Assembly (NCBI GenBank): GCA_038257535.1
Contig: JBBSJE010000184.1
Span: 1 to 12,921 of the forward strand
Origin: JAGTJU01 sp038257535
GTDB taxonomy: Bacteria; Myxococcota_A; Polyangia; Fen-1088
Direction: 5' to 3'
Length of the DNA stretch: 12,921 nucleotides
The translations under genes and the position numbers were made by a program. Of the stretch, positions 6,548 through 12,921 are shown one piece after another. Positions within the stretch are counted from its first letter, which is position 1. Each line of letters opens with the position of its first letter. Below the pieces are notes generated by a model. The model did no database searches, had not been told where the DNA came from, and saw only the letters and a program-made list of their open reading frames with translations.

Positions 6548-8359
6548 ATGATAACCAAACCCCTTACAAGTTGTTCTAGTGTCAGGTGGTTCCGCTCTGT
6601 ATGTCAGTGGTTGAGCAAAAGCCGTCGGCCTCTCGGCTGCATGGTCGCTTCTGTGCCGTTGTTGTTGGTTGCTTGTTCGGGCGCGGTTGGCACCTCGGCC
6701 GGCGATGAAGATTCCGCGTCGGCGGGCTCATCGGGCAACGGTGCAGAAGGCGGCGCGCACGAGGGCGTCACCGTGGATTTCGGAGGCGGTGAGGAGAAGG
6801 TGTTCATCCCCACGCCCGGCCGCTTGCAACTGCTCACGCCGCGGCAGTATGCGCATGCCGTTCGCGATCTGCTCGCGTTGCCCGAGGCCACAGTTGCAAA
6901 GTTGTCGCTGGACCCTGTGTCGGCCATCTCTGGTTACGAATCGATCGGCGCCAGCGTTGCCACGCCGTCACTCGTGGGAGTTGAGATGATGGCATCCGAG
7001 GCGAATCGCCTTGCCACGGCTGCGCTCACATCGGCCGACGCGCGCGCCACCTTGGTTGGTTGCAACCCGCCCAGTGGGGTTTTCGACCGGGCCTGCGCAC
7101 GTCGCTTCGTTGAGCACTTCGGCCGGCGCGCGTTTCGACGTCCGTTGCAAACGGAGGAAATCGAGCGGTGGGCATCGATCTTCGAGAGCGTCGCCAATGG
7201 CAACAGTGATTTTTGGCAAGGCGCAAGGTGGGTCATCAGTGGCCTGCTGCAATCGCCGCACTTTCTCTATCGCACCGCCATCGGTAACCCGATCGATGGC
7301 ATGCCGGGGTTGCGACGACTGTCGGGCTACGAGTTGGCCACCCGCTTATCATTCGCGTTGCGCGACACCGGCCCAGACGATGCCCTGCTCGACGCTGCAC
7401 AAGCTGGAAGGCTCGATGATCAGCCCGGGCTCATCGCCGAGGTTGAACGCCTGCTTAAGGACGGCGGTGTCAACGACGGTGCGCGCGCCTTCTTCACCGA
7501 GTGGCTGGGTCTCGACGCACTGGATCGGCTGCCGCAGGATCCGAAGGCATTTCCTCAGCTTAGTAGCGGGCTTGCGACCAAGCTGCGCGCACAGACGTTG
7601 GCAACGCTGATTGCGGTGGGAGTGCAAGGCGCTGACTTTCGCGACGTGATGAACAGCCGCACGTTGTTCACCGATGCCGAACTTTCGCGTACATACGCGC
7701 TGCCGAACTCCGCTGCAGACGCGATGACACGCGTGGAGCTGCCGCCCGAATCGCCACGACGAGGGTTGCTCGGCCTTCCTGCCATCTTGGCGCTCGGCGC
7801 GCACGCCACGTCAACCTCTCCCACTTTACGGGGCAAGATGATCCGCGAGCGACTGCTGTGCCAAACGATACCGCCGCCTCCCCCCAACGCAAGCACAGAG
7901 CTGCCCGACCCATCGACCGCAGAGGGAAGTCGCACAGCACGCCAGCGACTGGCCCCGCATAGCAACGTGCCGGGATGCGCTTCATGCCACACCTTAATGG
8001 ATCCGATCGGGCTTGCTCTAGAGAACTTCGACGCGCTTGGGGTTCACCGCCAGCAAGAGAATGGTGCCAACATTGACCCCAGCGGTACGCTTGACGGCGG
8101 TGCGTTCCGCGACGCGGCCTCGCTTGCGGATCTGCTCCGCAACGACGAGCGCTTGGGTCCTTGTGTGGTGACAAATTTCATGCGCTTCGTGCTCGGGCAA
8201 AGCGAGGTGGACGAGTCGGATCCAGTTTTGTTGTACGCACAAGCGGCCTTCGCACGTGAACAACATCGCTGGAGCGGGTTGGTGCGCGCCGTGGTGAGCA
8301 GCCCCGCATTCCATCTTGTGGCCAACGAGAACCAAAGCACCCAAGGAGCAAAACTATGA
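6548..8359 (+). CDS. DUF1587/1595/1592/1588/1585 lipoprotein with a CxxCH motif
   Basis: This 603-residue protein has the full multi-DUF architecture typical of the family. In order: DUF1587 (LTPRQYAHAVRDLLALP), DUF1595 (FVEHFGRRAFRRPLQTEEIERW), DUF1592 (LLQSPHFLYRTAIG to about residue 400), DUF1588 (RRGLLGLPAILALGAHA to SCHTLMDPIGLALENFD) and DUF1585 near the C-terminus (CVVTNFMRFVLGQSEVDESD). The N-terminus ends in a lipobox, LLVAC, with Cys43 the likely lipid-modified residue, followed by a Ser/Gly-rich linker. A CASCH motif (477-481) is of the covalent haem-binding CxxCH type. In this family it is conserved, but haem attachment is not established. The start at ATG 6548 gives an unusually long n-region; a later TTG before KSRRPLG would give a more compact signal. 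Its stop overlaps the next ATG (ATGA). Confidence 0.85.
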   Translation: MITKPLTSCSSVRWFRSVCQWLSKSRRPLGCMVASVPLLLVACSGAVGTSAGDEDSASAGSSGNGAEGGAHEGVTVDFGGGEEKVFIPTPGRLQLLTPRQYAHAVRDLLALPEATVAKLSLDPVSAISGYESIGASVATPSLVGVEMMASEANRLATAALTSADARATLVGCNPPSGVFDRACARRFVEHFGRRAFRRPLQTEEIERWASIFESVANGNSDFWQGARWVISGLLQSPHFLYRTAIGNPIDGMPGLRRLSGYELATRLSFALRDTGPDDALLDAAQAGRLDDQPGLIAEVERLLKDGGVNDGARAFFTEWLGLDALDRLPQDPKAFPQLSSGLATKLRAQTLATLIAVGVQGADFRDVMNSRTLFTDAELSRTYALPNSAADAMTRVELPPESPRRGLLGLPAILALGAHATSTSPTLRGKMIRERLLCQTIPPPPPNASTELPDPSTAEGSRTARQRLAPHSNVPGCASCHTLMDPIGLALENFDALGVHRQQENGANIDPSGTLDGGAFRDAASLADLLRNDERLGPCVVTNFMRFVLGQSEVDESDPVLLYAQAAFAREQHRWSGLVRAVVSSPAFHLVANENQSTQGAKL

Positions 8360-9702
8360 AGACCACCATCGCTAGGCGCATGCTGCTGCGAGGAAGCCTG
8401 GGTGGCGCTACGCTAGCGATGGCGCTGCCGTGTTTGGAAGCCATGCTCGATGGCAACGGCGTACGGCTTGCCCACGGAGCCGACTTGCCACGGCGCCTGG
8501 GCATCTGGTTCTGGGGCAATGGCGTTCGTTTATCGAAATGGATCCCGGCGGCTGCTGGTCAGAACTACGCCTTGACCGAGGAGTTGGCACCGTTCGCGCG
8601 GGTCAAGTCCAAGATGACGGTCGTCACGGGCACCGAGATCAAGAACGGCACCGGCAATGGGCACCATGAAGGCGTGGTTGGCATTCTCGCGGGCGCGCAG
8701 ATCAAGCGGCTGTCGGCCTCGCCGTTCACGACCACGTTTTCGTCGCCGTCTTTCGACCAAATCGCCGCCTCGGCCATCGGCACGAGCACCAAATTCCGTT
8801 CGCTTGAACTTGGCATTTCGCGCCGGGTGAAGACCGTCGAGGGAACAACCTTGACCTGTGTCTCACACGCGGGACCTAGCATGCCCAATATGCCCCAGTA
8901 CGATGTCCGCACCGTCTTCGACAGACTGTTTCCCGGTGGCAGCGCCAGCCCGCGTGGCACGACCGATCTCAGCGCCAAATTTCAGACGAGCGTGCTTGAT
9001 GGCGTGCTGGCCGACCTTCAAAGCTTGCAGGCACGGGTTGGCGCCGGTGATCGTCAACGGCTCGAGCAACACTTCGAGCACGTGCGCACTTTGGAGCGCC
9101 GAATCGCAAACATGCCGATGGAGGCTGTGAACACCTGCACTCCCCCTGTGCGTCCCAACGCCATCGTCGACCGAGAGGGTCGCGAACAAGTTGATGAAGT
9201 GAACCGGACCATGAGCGACCTGCTGGTCCTGGCGCTGTCATGCGACCTGACGCGCGTGTTCTCGGTGTTGTTCTCGGGCAGCGTGAATTCCACGGTCTTT
9301 TGGCAGGCAGGTATCTCCGAAGGGCATCACGATCTGACGCATAAGGAAGGTGGGGATCAGCCGAAGGTGCACGAATCCACCGTGTTCACAATGAAACAGC
9401 TTGCTTATCTCATCGAGCGCCTCGACGCCGTCCGTGAGGGAGCGGGCACGCTGCTTGACCGCTGTGGCATCATGGCAACCACCGATGTGTGTGAAGGCTT
9501 CTCGCACAAAATTAACGAATACCCCATCTTGCTGTTCGGCGGCGCCGGCGGGCGGCTGCAGACCGGCACACACCTACGCGCTCTGCGCGAAAACAGCAAT
9601 CGCGTGACGTTGTCGCTTCTACGCGCTGTCGGTGCCGATCTACCGAGCTATGGCCAGGGCACCGGCCAAACCAGCGAAGGCCTACCAGGGCTCACGCTTT
9701 GA
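8356..9702 (+). CDS. DUF1552 protein, Tat-exported (second copy)
   Basis: This 448-residue DUF1552 protein is a distant paralogue of the product of 5014-6531. It has a strong twin-arginine signal (ARRMLLRGSLGGATLAMALP, Arg7-Arg8), then a mature part with family-like GIWFWGNGVRLSKWIPA, NGHHEGVVGILAGA, and a central charged helix (DRQRLEQHFEHVRTLERRI) equivalent to that of the first copy. A second family region reads GHHDLTHKEGG. It finishes with LSLLRAVGADLPSYGQG and LPGL, a normal complete C-terminus. The start overlaps the stop of the DUF1592-type gene by 4 bp, with AAGGAG-like bases at about 8342-8347, so translational coupling is likely. The DUF1592-type lipoprotein and this protein are a conserved neighbour pair in many genomes. 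The function is unknown; physical association between them is inference. Confidence 0.87.
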   Translation: MKTTIARRMLLRGSLGGATLAMALPCLEAMLDGNGVRLAHGADLPRRLGIWFWGNGVRLSKWIPAAAGQNYALTEELAPFARVKSKMTVVTGTEIKNGTGNGHHEGVVGILAGAQIKRLSASPFTTTFSSPSFDQIAASAIGTSTKFRSLELGISRRVKTVEGTTLTCVSHAGPSMPNMPQYDVRTVFDRLFPGGSASPRGTTDLSAKFQTSVLDGVLADLQSLQARVGAGDRQRLEQHFEHVRTLERRIANMPMEAVNTCTPPVRPNAIVDREGREQVDEVNRTMSDLLVLALSCDLTRVFSVLFSGSVNSTVFWQAGISEGHHDLTHKEGGDQPKVHESTVFTMKQLAYLIERLDAVREGAGTLLDRCGIMATTDVCEGFSHKINEYPILLFGGAGGRLQTGTHLRALRENSNRVTLSLLRAVGADLPSYGQGTGQTSEGLPGLTL

Positions 9703-9716
9703 TGGAAGGGATCTCT

Positions 9717-10178
9717 ATGAAGTACCCGCGCAGAGTTTGACCGCCGAGGGCGGTTCTTCTCGTTCCGTTTGTCGCCTGGTCCGCCGCCATTGTGGCCGAC
9801 CGCGACGGCAGTAGTGCGCGTGAGGAGGACGACGAGGCAAGTCAACGCTCCGGCGGCAGCGATCAGCCCGACGTAGACGTCGTGCCTCGGGAGGTCGACG
9901 CGGCGTCTGCGGGCGGGCGCGGGGGTGGGCCTGCCGACGCGGCAACGGTCGGCGCCGAGGGTCCGTTCGTCAAGGCAGGGTTCGGCATCGAAGGCGGGCG
10001 GCCTGCCAACTACACCGTCACCACCGAGCAAAAACACACGGGCGACAAGTCGATCAAAATCAGCGCTGGCGGCGCAGATGGCCCCGATCGGCTGATCAAA
10101 GTCTCTGGCATTCACACCAAGGTCGAAGGCGGCAAGAACGTCAGTCCGCCCGCGCGGCCGGAACGCGTATGGGGGTAG
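9717..10178 (+). pseudogene. Secreted carbohydrate-binding-like protein, nonsense-mutated and truncated
   Basis: An ATG at 9717 with GGAAGGG (9704-9710) just before it starts MKYPRRV and then meets TGA at 9738-9740. The same frame continues as PRAVLLVPFVAWSAAIVA, an obvious signal peptide core, then an acidic, Gly/Ser-rich linker and a domain with GFGIEGGRPANYTVTTEQKH and GDKSIKISAGG. That recalls the first half of a family 4/CBM-like or similar beta-sandwich module. The domain is cut near KVEGGKNV at about 10140. The last codons, to a TGA at 10176-10178, are read through the opposite-strand end of the hydrolase gene. So it has two defects: a stop within the signal, and loss of its 3' part. 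It begins 14 bases after the second DUF1552 gene and was presumably the last gene of that unit. A GTG at 9792 could still start a shorter cytoplasmic product, but no Shine-Dalgarno supports it. Confidence 0.6.
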
Positions 10179-11751
10179 CGCGCACGGCCACGTAGGGGCG
10201 CCCTGGCAGCCGCAGGGTGAACTCGCCGCTGTATTCACCGGGGGCGGGATTTTTCGTCATTGCCCAGGTGTCAATCACCTCGAAGCGCCAGCGCGCTTTC
10301 TTGAGCGCGGGCTCCACGCCGAACACCTTCCTCAGCAGACCGGGGCCCGTAAGCGCCGGCTGGTGCGCCCCAAGGTAGACGAGAAAGGCATCGCCGCAAC
10401 GAGCAACCGGGGTTTTCCCGAAGCGGGCGTTCTTGTCGATGACGGGTTCCAAAGGGCCACATGATTCCACGATCTTGCGCAAGAACGCTATGCGGGCTGG
10501 GCTTTCGCCCTTGAGCACGCCACCCTTCGACCACCACAACACCTCGTCTTCGGCGTGGAAGGTCTCCCCATGGCCAACGTAGCCGCCACGGACGAACCCA
10601 TCCCAGAAACGGTGCACAAGCTCTTCGCCGGTGATGTTGCCCCACTCGGATTCGATGTTGCCTTCGTACTCGCATTCGTCGTCAATCACGGGCTTTGCGT
10701 ATTGATTTCGCCATTCAAGCATCTTGGTTGTTTCAGCGGCTTGCACGCTCGTGTGCGTGATCGAAGGCCTCGTGTGATCGAAAAACTTGGCGCCGTTGTG
10801 AATCGACGTGAGGTGTTTGTAAGGATCTTCTTGCGCCAGCACGTCGAAAAGTTCGTTCCACTGTTCAACGGAACGGCCGCCCACGAAATCCCACTCGTTG
10901 GCCATGGACCACCAAACGTTGCGGAAGGCGCCGAGACGCGCGGCGAGGTAGCGCAGGTACGCCTTGTTGGCGTCGGGGGACATGTTGTCGTAGCCCCAGT
11001 GCACGGGCTGCCCTGGTTTTTCGCTTTCGTCGTAAGGGTGAAACAGAATTAGATCCACTTCCACGCCCAGCCGCTGCAGCTCCAGAATACGCCCTTCCAA
11101 CATGCGCCAGTATGCAGGGTTCGGCTGGGTGGAATCGGGGAAGCCATCGGCCTTATGCACGAAAGGCAGCAGCGGCGGCTCAGCGTGATTGTATTCGTAC
11201 CATTTCGGAAAGACGCAGATGCGCAGCTTGTTGAAGGGGCTCTTGGCAAGTGAGGCCAGCGTTTGCTCCTGCAACGCCGCGGGTTGGTGGACCATGGCAT
11301 AGATGGTGGTGCCGAAGGGGTAGTAGGCGGAGCCATCGGCGAAAGCGAAGTGAAACTTTTCCTTCACCCGCACGGGGCCGTGGTTGCCCTTGGCAGCGGC
11401 CACAACGCGCACGTGGCCGCTCTTGTTGGCAAGCGCGGCGGCGTTGCTGGTGGTTCGGTAGACCCAGGTGCCAGCGGCATTAGGCATAAACCGGACTTTG
11501 TAGGTGCCGCCGCCGTCGTAAAACCCGCGCACAGTGAAGCTGCTGCGTCCCTGCGTGAAGGTGGCTTTGAGCTCCACATCAACGAAGGGGTTGCCGTTCT
11601 GTGGACCGTTGAAGCTAACTTCGGCCATGCCCCACACTTGCACTTTGGGGGCCGCGGCTTGAGCGACCTGCGCGCAAACGCACAGCGAGGCTAAGCTGAC
11701 GGCGATGCAGAGAGACTCCACGAAACTTGAGAGCCGACTTTGACTGTTCAT
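10141..11751 (-). CDS. Secreted DUF5060/DUF4038-type glycoside hydrolase
   Basis: This 536-residue hydrolase has a Sec signal peptide (hydrophobic run CIAVSLASLCVCAQVAQAA). An N-terminal DUF5060 beta-sandwich (about 40-120) contains EVSFNGPQNGNPFVDVEL, YDGGGTYKVRFMPNAAGTW. A TIM-barrel of the DUF4038 (apiosidase-like) type follows at about 125-460, and a small C-terminal DUF5605-like sandwich at about 470-530. Expected clan GH-A catalytic residues are visible: the acid/base Glu286 in WWSMANEWDF, and a nucleophile candidate Glu359 in PVIDDECEYEGN. It probably cleaves plant- or microbe-derived glycans outside the cytoplasm, but the substrate is unknown. The start chosen is ATG 11751; a TTG at 11763 would add four residues and neither has a clear Shine-Dalgarno. 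The gene runs convergent with the preceding unit and its 3' end overlaps the pseudogene by 38 bases. Confidence 0.85.
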   Translation of the reverse strand: MNSQSRLSSFVESLCIAVSLASLCVCAQVAQAAAPKVQVWGMAEVSFNGPQNGNPFVDVELKATFTQGRSSFTVRGFYDGGGTYKVRFMPNAAGTWVYRTTSNAAALANKSGHVRVVAAAKGNHGPVRVKEKFHFAFADGSAYYPFGTTIYAMVHQPAALQEQTLASLAKSPFNKLRICVFPKWYEYNHAEPPLLPFVHKADGFPDSTQPNPAYWRMLEGRILELQRLGVEVDLILFHPYDESEKPGQPVHWGYDNMSPDANKAYLRYLAARLGAFRNVWWSMANEWDFVGGRSVEQWNELFDVLAQEDPYKHLTSIHNGAKFFDHTRPSITHTSVQAAETTKMLEWRNQYAKPVIDDECEYEGNIESEWGNITGEELVHRFWDGFVRGGYVGHGETFHAEDEVLWWSKGGVLKGESPARIAFLRKIVESCGPLEPVIDKNARFGKTPVARCGDAFLVYLGAHQPALTGPGLLRKVFGVEPALKKARWRFEVIDTWAMTKNPAPGEYSGEFTLRLPGRPYVAVRATPIRVPAARAD

Positions 11752-11836
11752 GACGATAATCAAATTTAGATCAGCGGCGGCGCCGGGCGGTAAAAATTCG
11801 ACTTTGTATATTTATTCTTAGCCAATAGTCGTTTCG
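11752..11836 (-). promoter_or_regulatory. Likely promoter and leader region of the hydrolase gene
   Basis: The 85 bases between the hydrolase start and the intron include an AT-rich stretch at about 11791-11822 that contrasts with the GC-rich surroundings. On the minus strand TATACA (11810-11805) would serve as a -10 element, but no matching -35 was found at the normal spacing; it would fall at or just inside the intron junction. The intron may therefore have separated the gene from upstream control sequence. Confidence 0.3.
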
Positions 11837-12247
11837 GTGCGACCAGGAAAGGCTGGTCCGAAAGGAGTGTGCGATGCGATGAACACATGAAATTCGGTAA
11901 GTCGTCTAGCGGATGCAAAATCCGCCCGGATAAGGGGGGAGCCGCCCCGACCGGTAGCGAGTCTTGCGACGGACGCGGCAACGCGAACGGCGATGCGTAG
12001 ACGCGCGAGCGTGTGGGCCGTGGGAAAGCGGTTCCGAAATCTATTAGCTTCCGGATGCCCAGGGTTCCGAATCACCTGAAGGCGACGACGGGATGTCCGC
12101 AAAAAGAAGTAGGCGAGGGCAAACCGCATCCGGCGGGATGTACGACCATGCACGCACGAAGAAGACGACCCAGGAACCTGGGAGGCCCTCAACGGGTGCG
12201 ACCCCCGGACCCGGCCGAGCAAAGGCCGCCCGTGTTGATATGAACTT
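11837..12247 (+). ncRNA. Group II intron ribozyme, 5' domains
   Basis: This non-coding stretch holds several short perfect stems consistent with ribozyme domains I-III: GACCAG/CTGGTC (11841-11858), GCGGAT/ATCCGC (11909-11914 with 11920-11925) and CCCAGG/CCTGGG (12169-12174 with 12177-12182), plus GGGG-GCCCC pairing near 11934-11948. No protein-coding pattern fits. EBS1/EBS2 loops could not be matched by eye to the sequence just upstream of 11837. A covariance model is needed to assign the domains. Confidence 0.5.
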
Positions 12248-12259
12248 CAGGAGGGAAAC

Positions 12260-12858
12260 ATGGCCAATGCATCGACGTTGGGAAACATGTCACCAGAACT
12301 AATGAAGGTAGTGGAACGAGCGCAACGGGAGCCCGAAGGAAGGTTTCACGCGCTGGCGCATCTGATAGATGTGGCAGCGCTTCGGCGGGCCTACCGACGC
12401 ATTCGGAAGGATGGGGCGTTGGGATGTCGGCGTTCGAGGATCGAGTGGTCCCAGGACGCCGTGCGCGAAGTGCTCGAGTCGATATATGAGCAGGATTTTC
12501 TGAATTGCTCATATGGTTTTCGGCCCAAACGAAGCGCCCATGACGCCATCCGAGCCCTTGACCAGGTGGTGCATCAAGGGGAAGTGAACTGGATCTTGGA
12601 AGCGGACATCATGTCCTACTTCGACAGCTTGGATCGCAACGAGTCGGCAAACGGATGGGACGCTTCGGTTTAACCTTACATCCGGAAAAGACCCGCCTAC
12701 TGCCGTTCCGGCGACCGCTGGCACGACAGGATGGTGGCAAGGGCCCGGCCACCTTCGACTTTCTTGGCTTATTCGGGGCGAACAAGGAGATCGAAGTTAT
12801 CGGCAAGACACCTGGCCGTCATGGAAGCGATCCGCCGGACGTCACGCTGACACGATGA
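12260..12858 (+). pseudogene. ltrA: Group II intron reverse transcriptase/maturase with internal deletions
   Basis: The gene starts at ATG 12260 after a strong ribosome binding site (AGGAGGG at 12249-12255). Residues 1-54 (MSPELMKVVERAQREPEGRF, then LAHLIDVAALRRAYRR) are a normal N-terminus. Sequence then jumps to what would be MSAFEDRVV, read one base out of frame until an extra C in CCC (12450-12452) restores QDAVREVLESIYEQDF and YGFRPKRSAHDAIRAL, ending at ILEADIMSYFDSLDRN. Around 12638-12645 a second jump joins VGKRMGRFGLTLHPEKTRLL in another frame, continuing to FDFLG near 12767, after which nothing familiar is seen. The missing blocks include the early finger region and the palm segment with the YADD active site, and the maturase (X), DNA-binding and endonuclease regions are absent. 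No functional reverse transcriptase can be made. The direct frame ends at TAA 12671-12673. Confidence 0.8.
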
Positions 12859-12921
12859 CAGACAGTTGCACCATTTCAGGCAACCAAGCCAGGAATCGGT
12901 CCCTTGCAGAACTTGGCACGA

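Larger units (their letters stand above)
11837..12858 (+). mobile_element. Decayed bacterial group II intron (3' end not seen)
   Basis: The element begins with GTGCG (11837-11841), the usual 5' end of group II introns, directly followed by a hairpin GACCAG/CTGGTC (11841-11846 with 11853-11858) as in domain I. About 420 bases of structured, non-coding sequence come before a reverse transcriptase reading frame that lies where domain IV would be. No domain V hairpin (the 34-nt catalytic stem with its GNRA-like loop) or 3' AY end could be recognised before the right edge, so the 3' portion is lost or rearranged. With the reverse transcriptase also broken, the element cannot move on its own. It is inserted in the upstream region of the hydrolase gene, on the opposite strand. 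The 5' boundary is inferred from the consensus and from the adjoining hairpin. Confidence 0.65.

Noticed and set aside
9738..9740. TGA read as selenocysteine in the signal peptide
   Set aside because: Selenocysteine in a signal peptide makes no functional sense, and no SECIS-like hairpin is apparent immediately after it; a nonsense mutation is simpler.
12240..12302. Alternative intron-protein start at ATG 12240 (MNFRRETW...)
   Set aside because: This frame stops after 20 codons and is not the reverse transcriptase frame. The ATG at 12260 has the better ribosome binding site and leads into the conserved N-terminus.
1..12921. CRISPR arrays, tRNA genes and rRNA
   Set aside because: No regularly spaced repeats, no tRNA cloverleaf with a TTCGA-type arm in a plausible context and no rRNA-like conserved stretch were recognised by eye.

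Overview
The window is GC-rich DNA that looks bacterial and chromosomal. The best taxonomic fit is Myxococcota (Polyangia-like), with Planctomycetes or another group rich in the same families as alternatives. This rests on family content: linked DUF1552 and DUF1587/1595/1592/1588/1585 proteins, a very large propeller-type histidine kinase, and a secreted DUF5060/DUF4038-type glycoside hydrolase. There is no rRNA or other marker gene to confirm it.

Layout. Positions 1-430 hold broken mobile-element sequence on the minus strand: the N-terminal part of an IS91-type transposase running off the left edge, next to a fragment of an integrase-type transposase. Positions 428-1023 are also debris: an orphan piece of a sensor beta-propeller, a small membrane-protein gene that appears frameshifted, and a good intrinsic terminator. 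Positions 1190-4879 carry a two-component system whose genes overlap by 4 bp (propeller/Y_Y_Y histidine kinase and NarL-type regulator), preceded by an 11-bp inverted repeat at the kinase start. Positions 5014-10178 look like one transcription unit: DUF1552 (Tat signal), DUF1592-type lipoprotein with a CxxCH motif, a second DUF1552 (Tat signal), then a secreted carbohydrate-binding-like gene that is now a pseudogene. It has a nonsense codon inside its signal peptide and is cut off where the convergent hydrolase gene begins. Positions 10141-11751 (minus) encode the secreted glycoside hydrolase. From 11837 to near the right edge lies a decayed group II intron with a reverse transcriptase gene that has lost two internal blocks, including the catalytic YADD region.

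Working model (inference): an outer sensor kinase perceives an extracytoplasmic ligand, perhaps a polysaccharide product. Its response regulator may control the exported DUF1552-DUF1592-DUF1552 module, a set of conserved proteins of unknown function. The carbohydrate-binding-like remnant and the neighbouring hydrolase hint at polysaccharide processing. Both ends of the window are mobile-element graveyards, and several genes are broken at junctions, so the locus has been rearranged repeatedly. The least described part is the regulated DUF1552/DUF1592 unit; nothing here proves its biochemical function.
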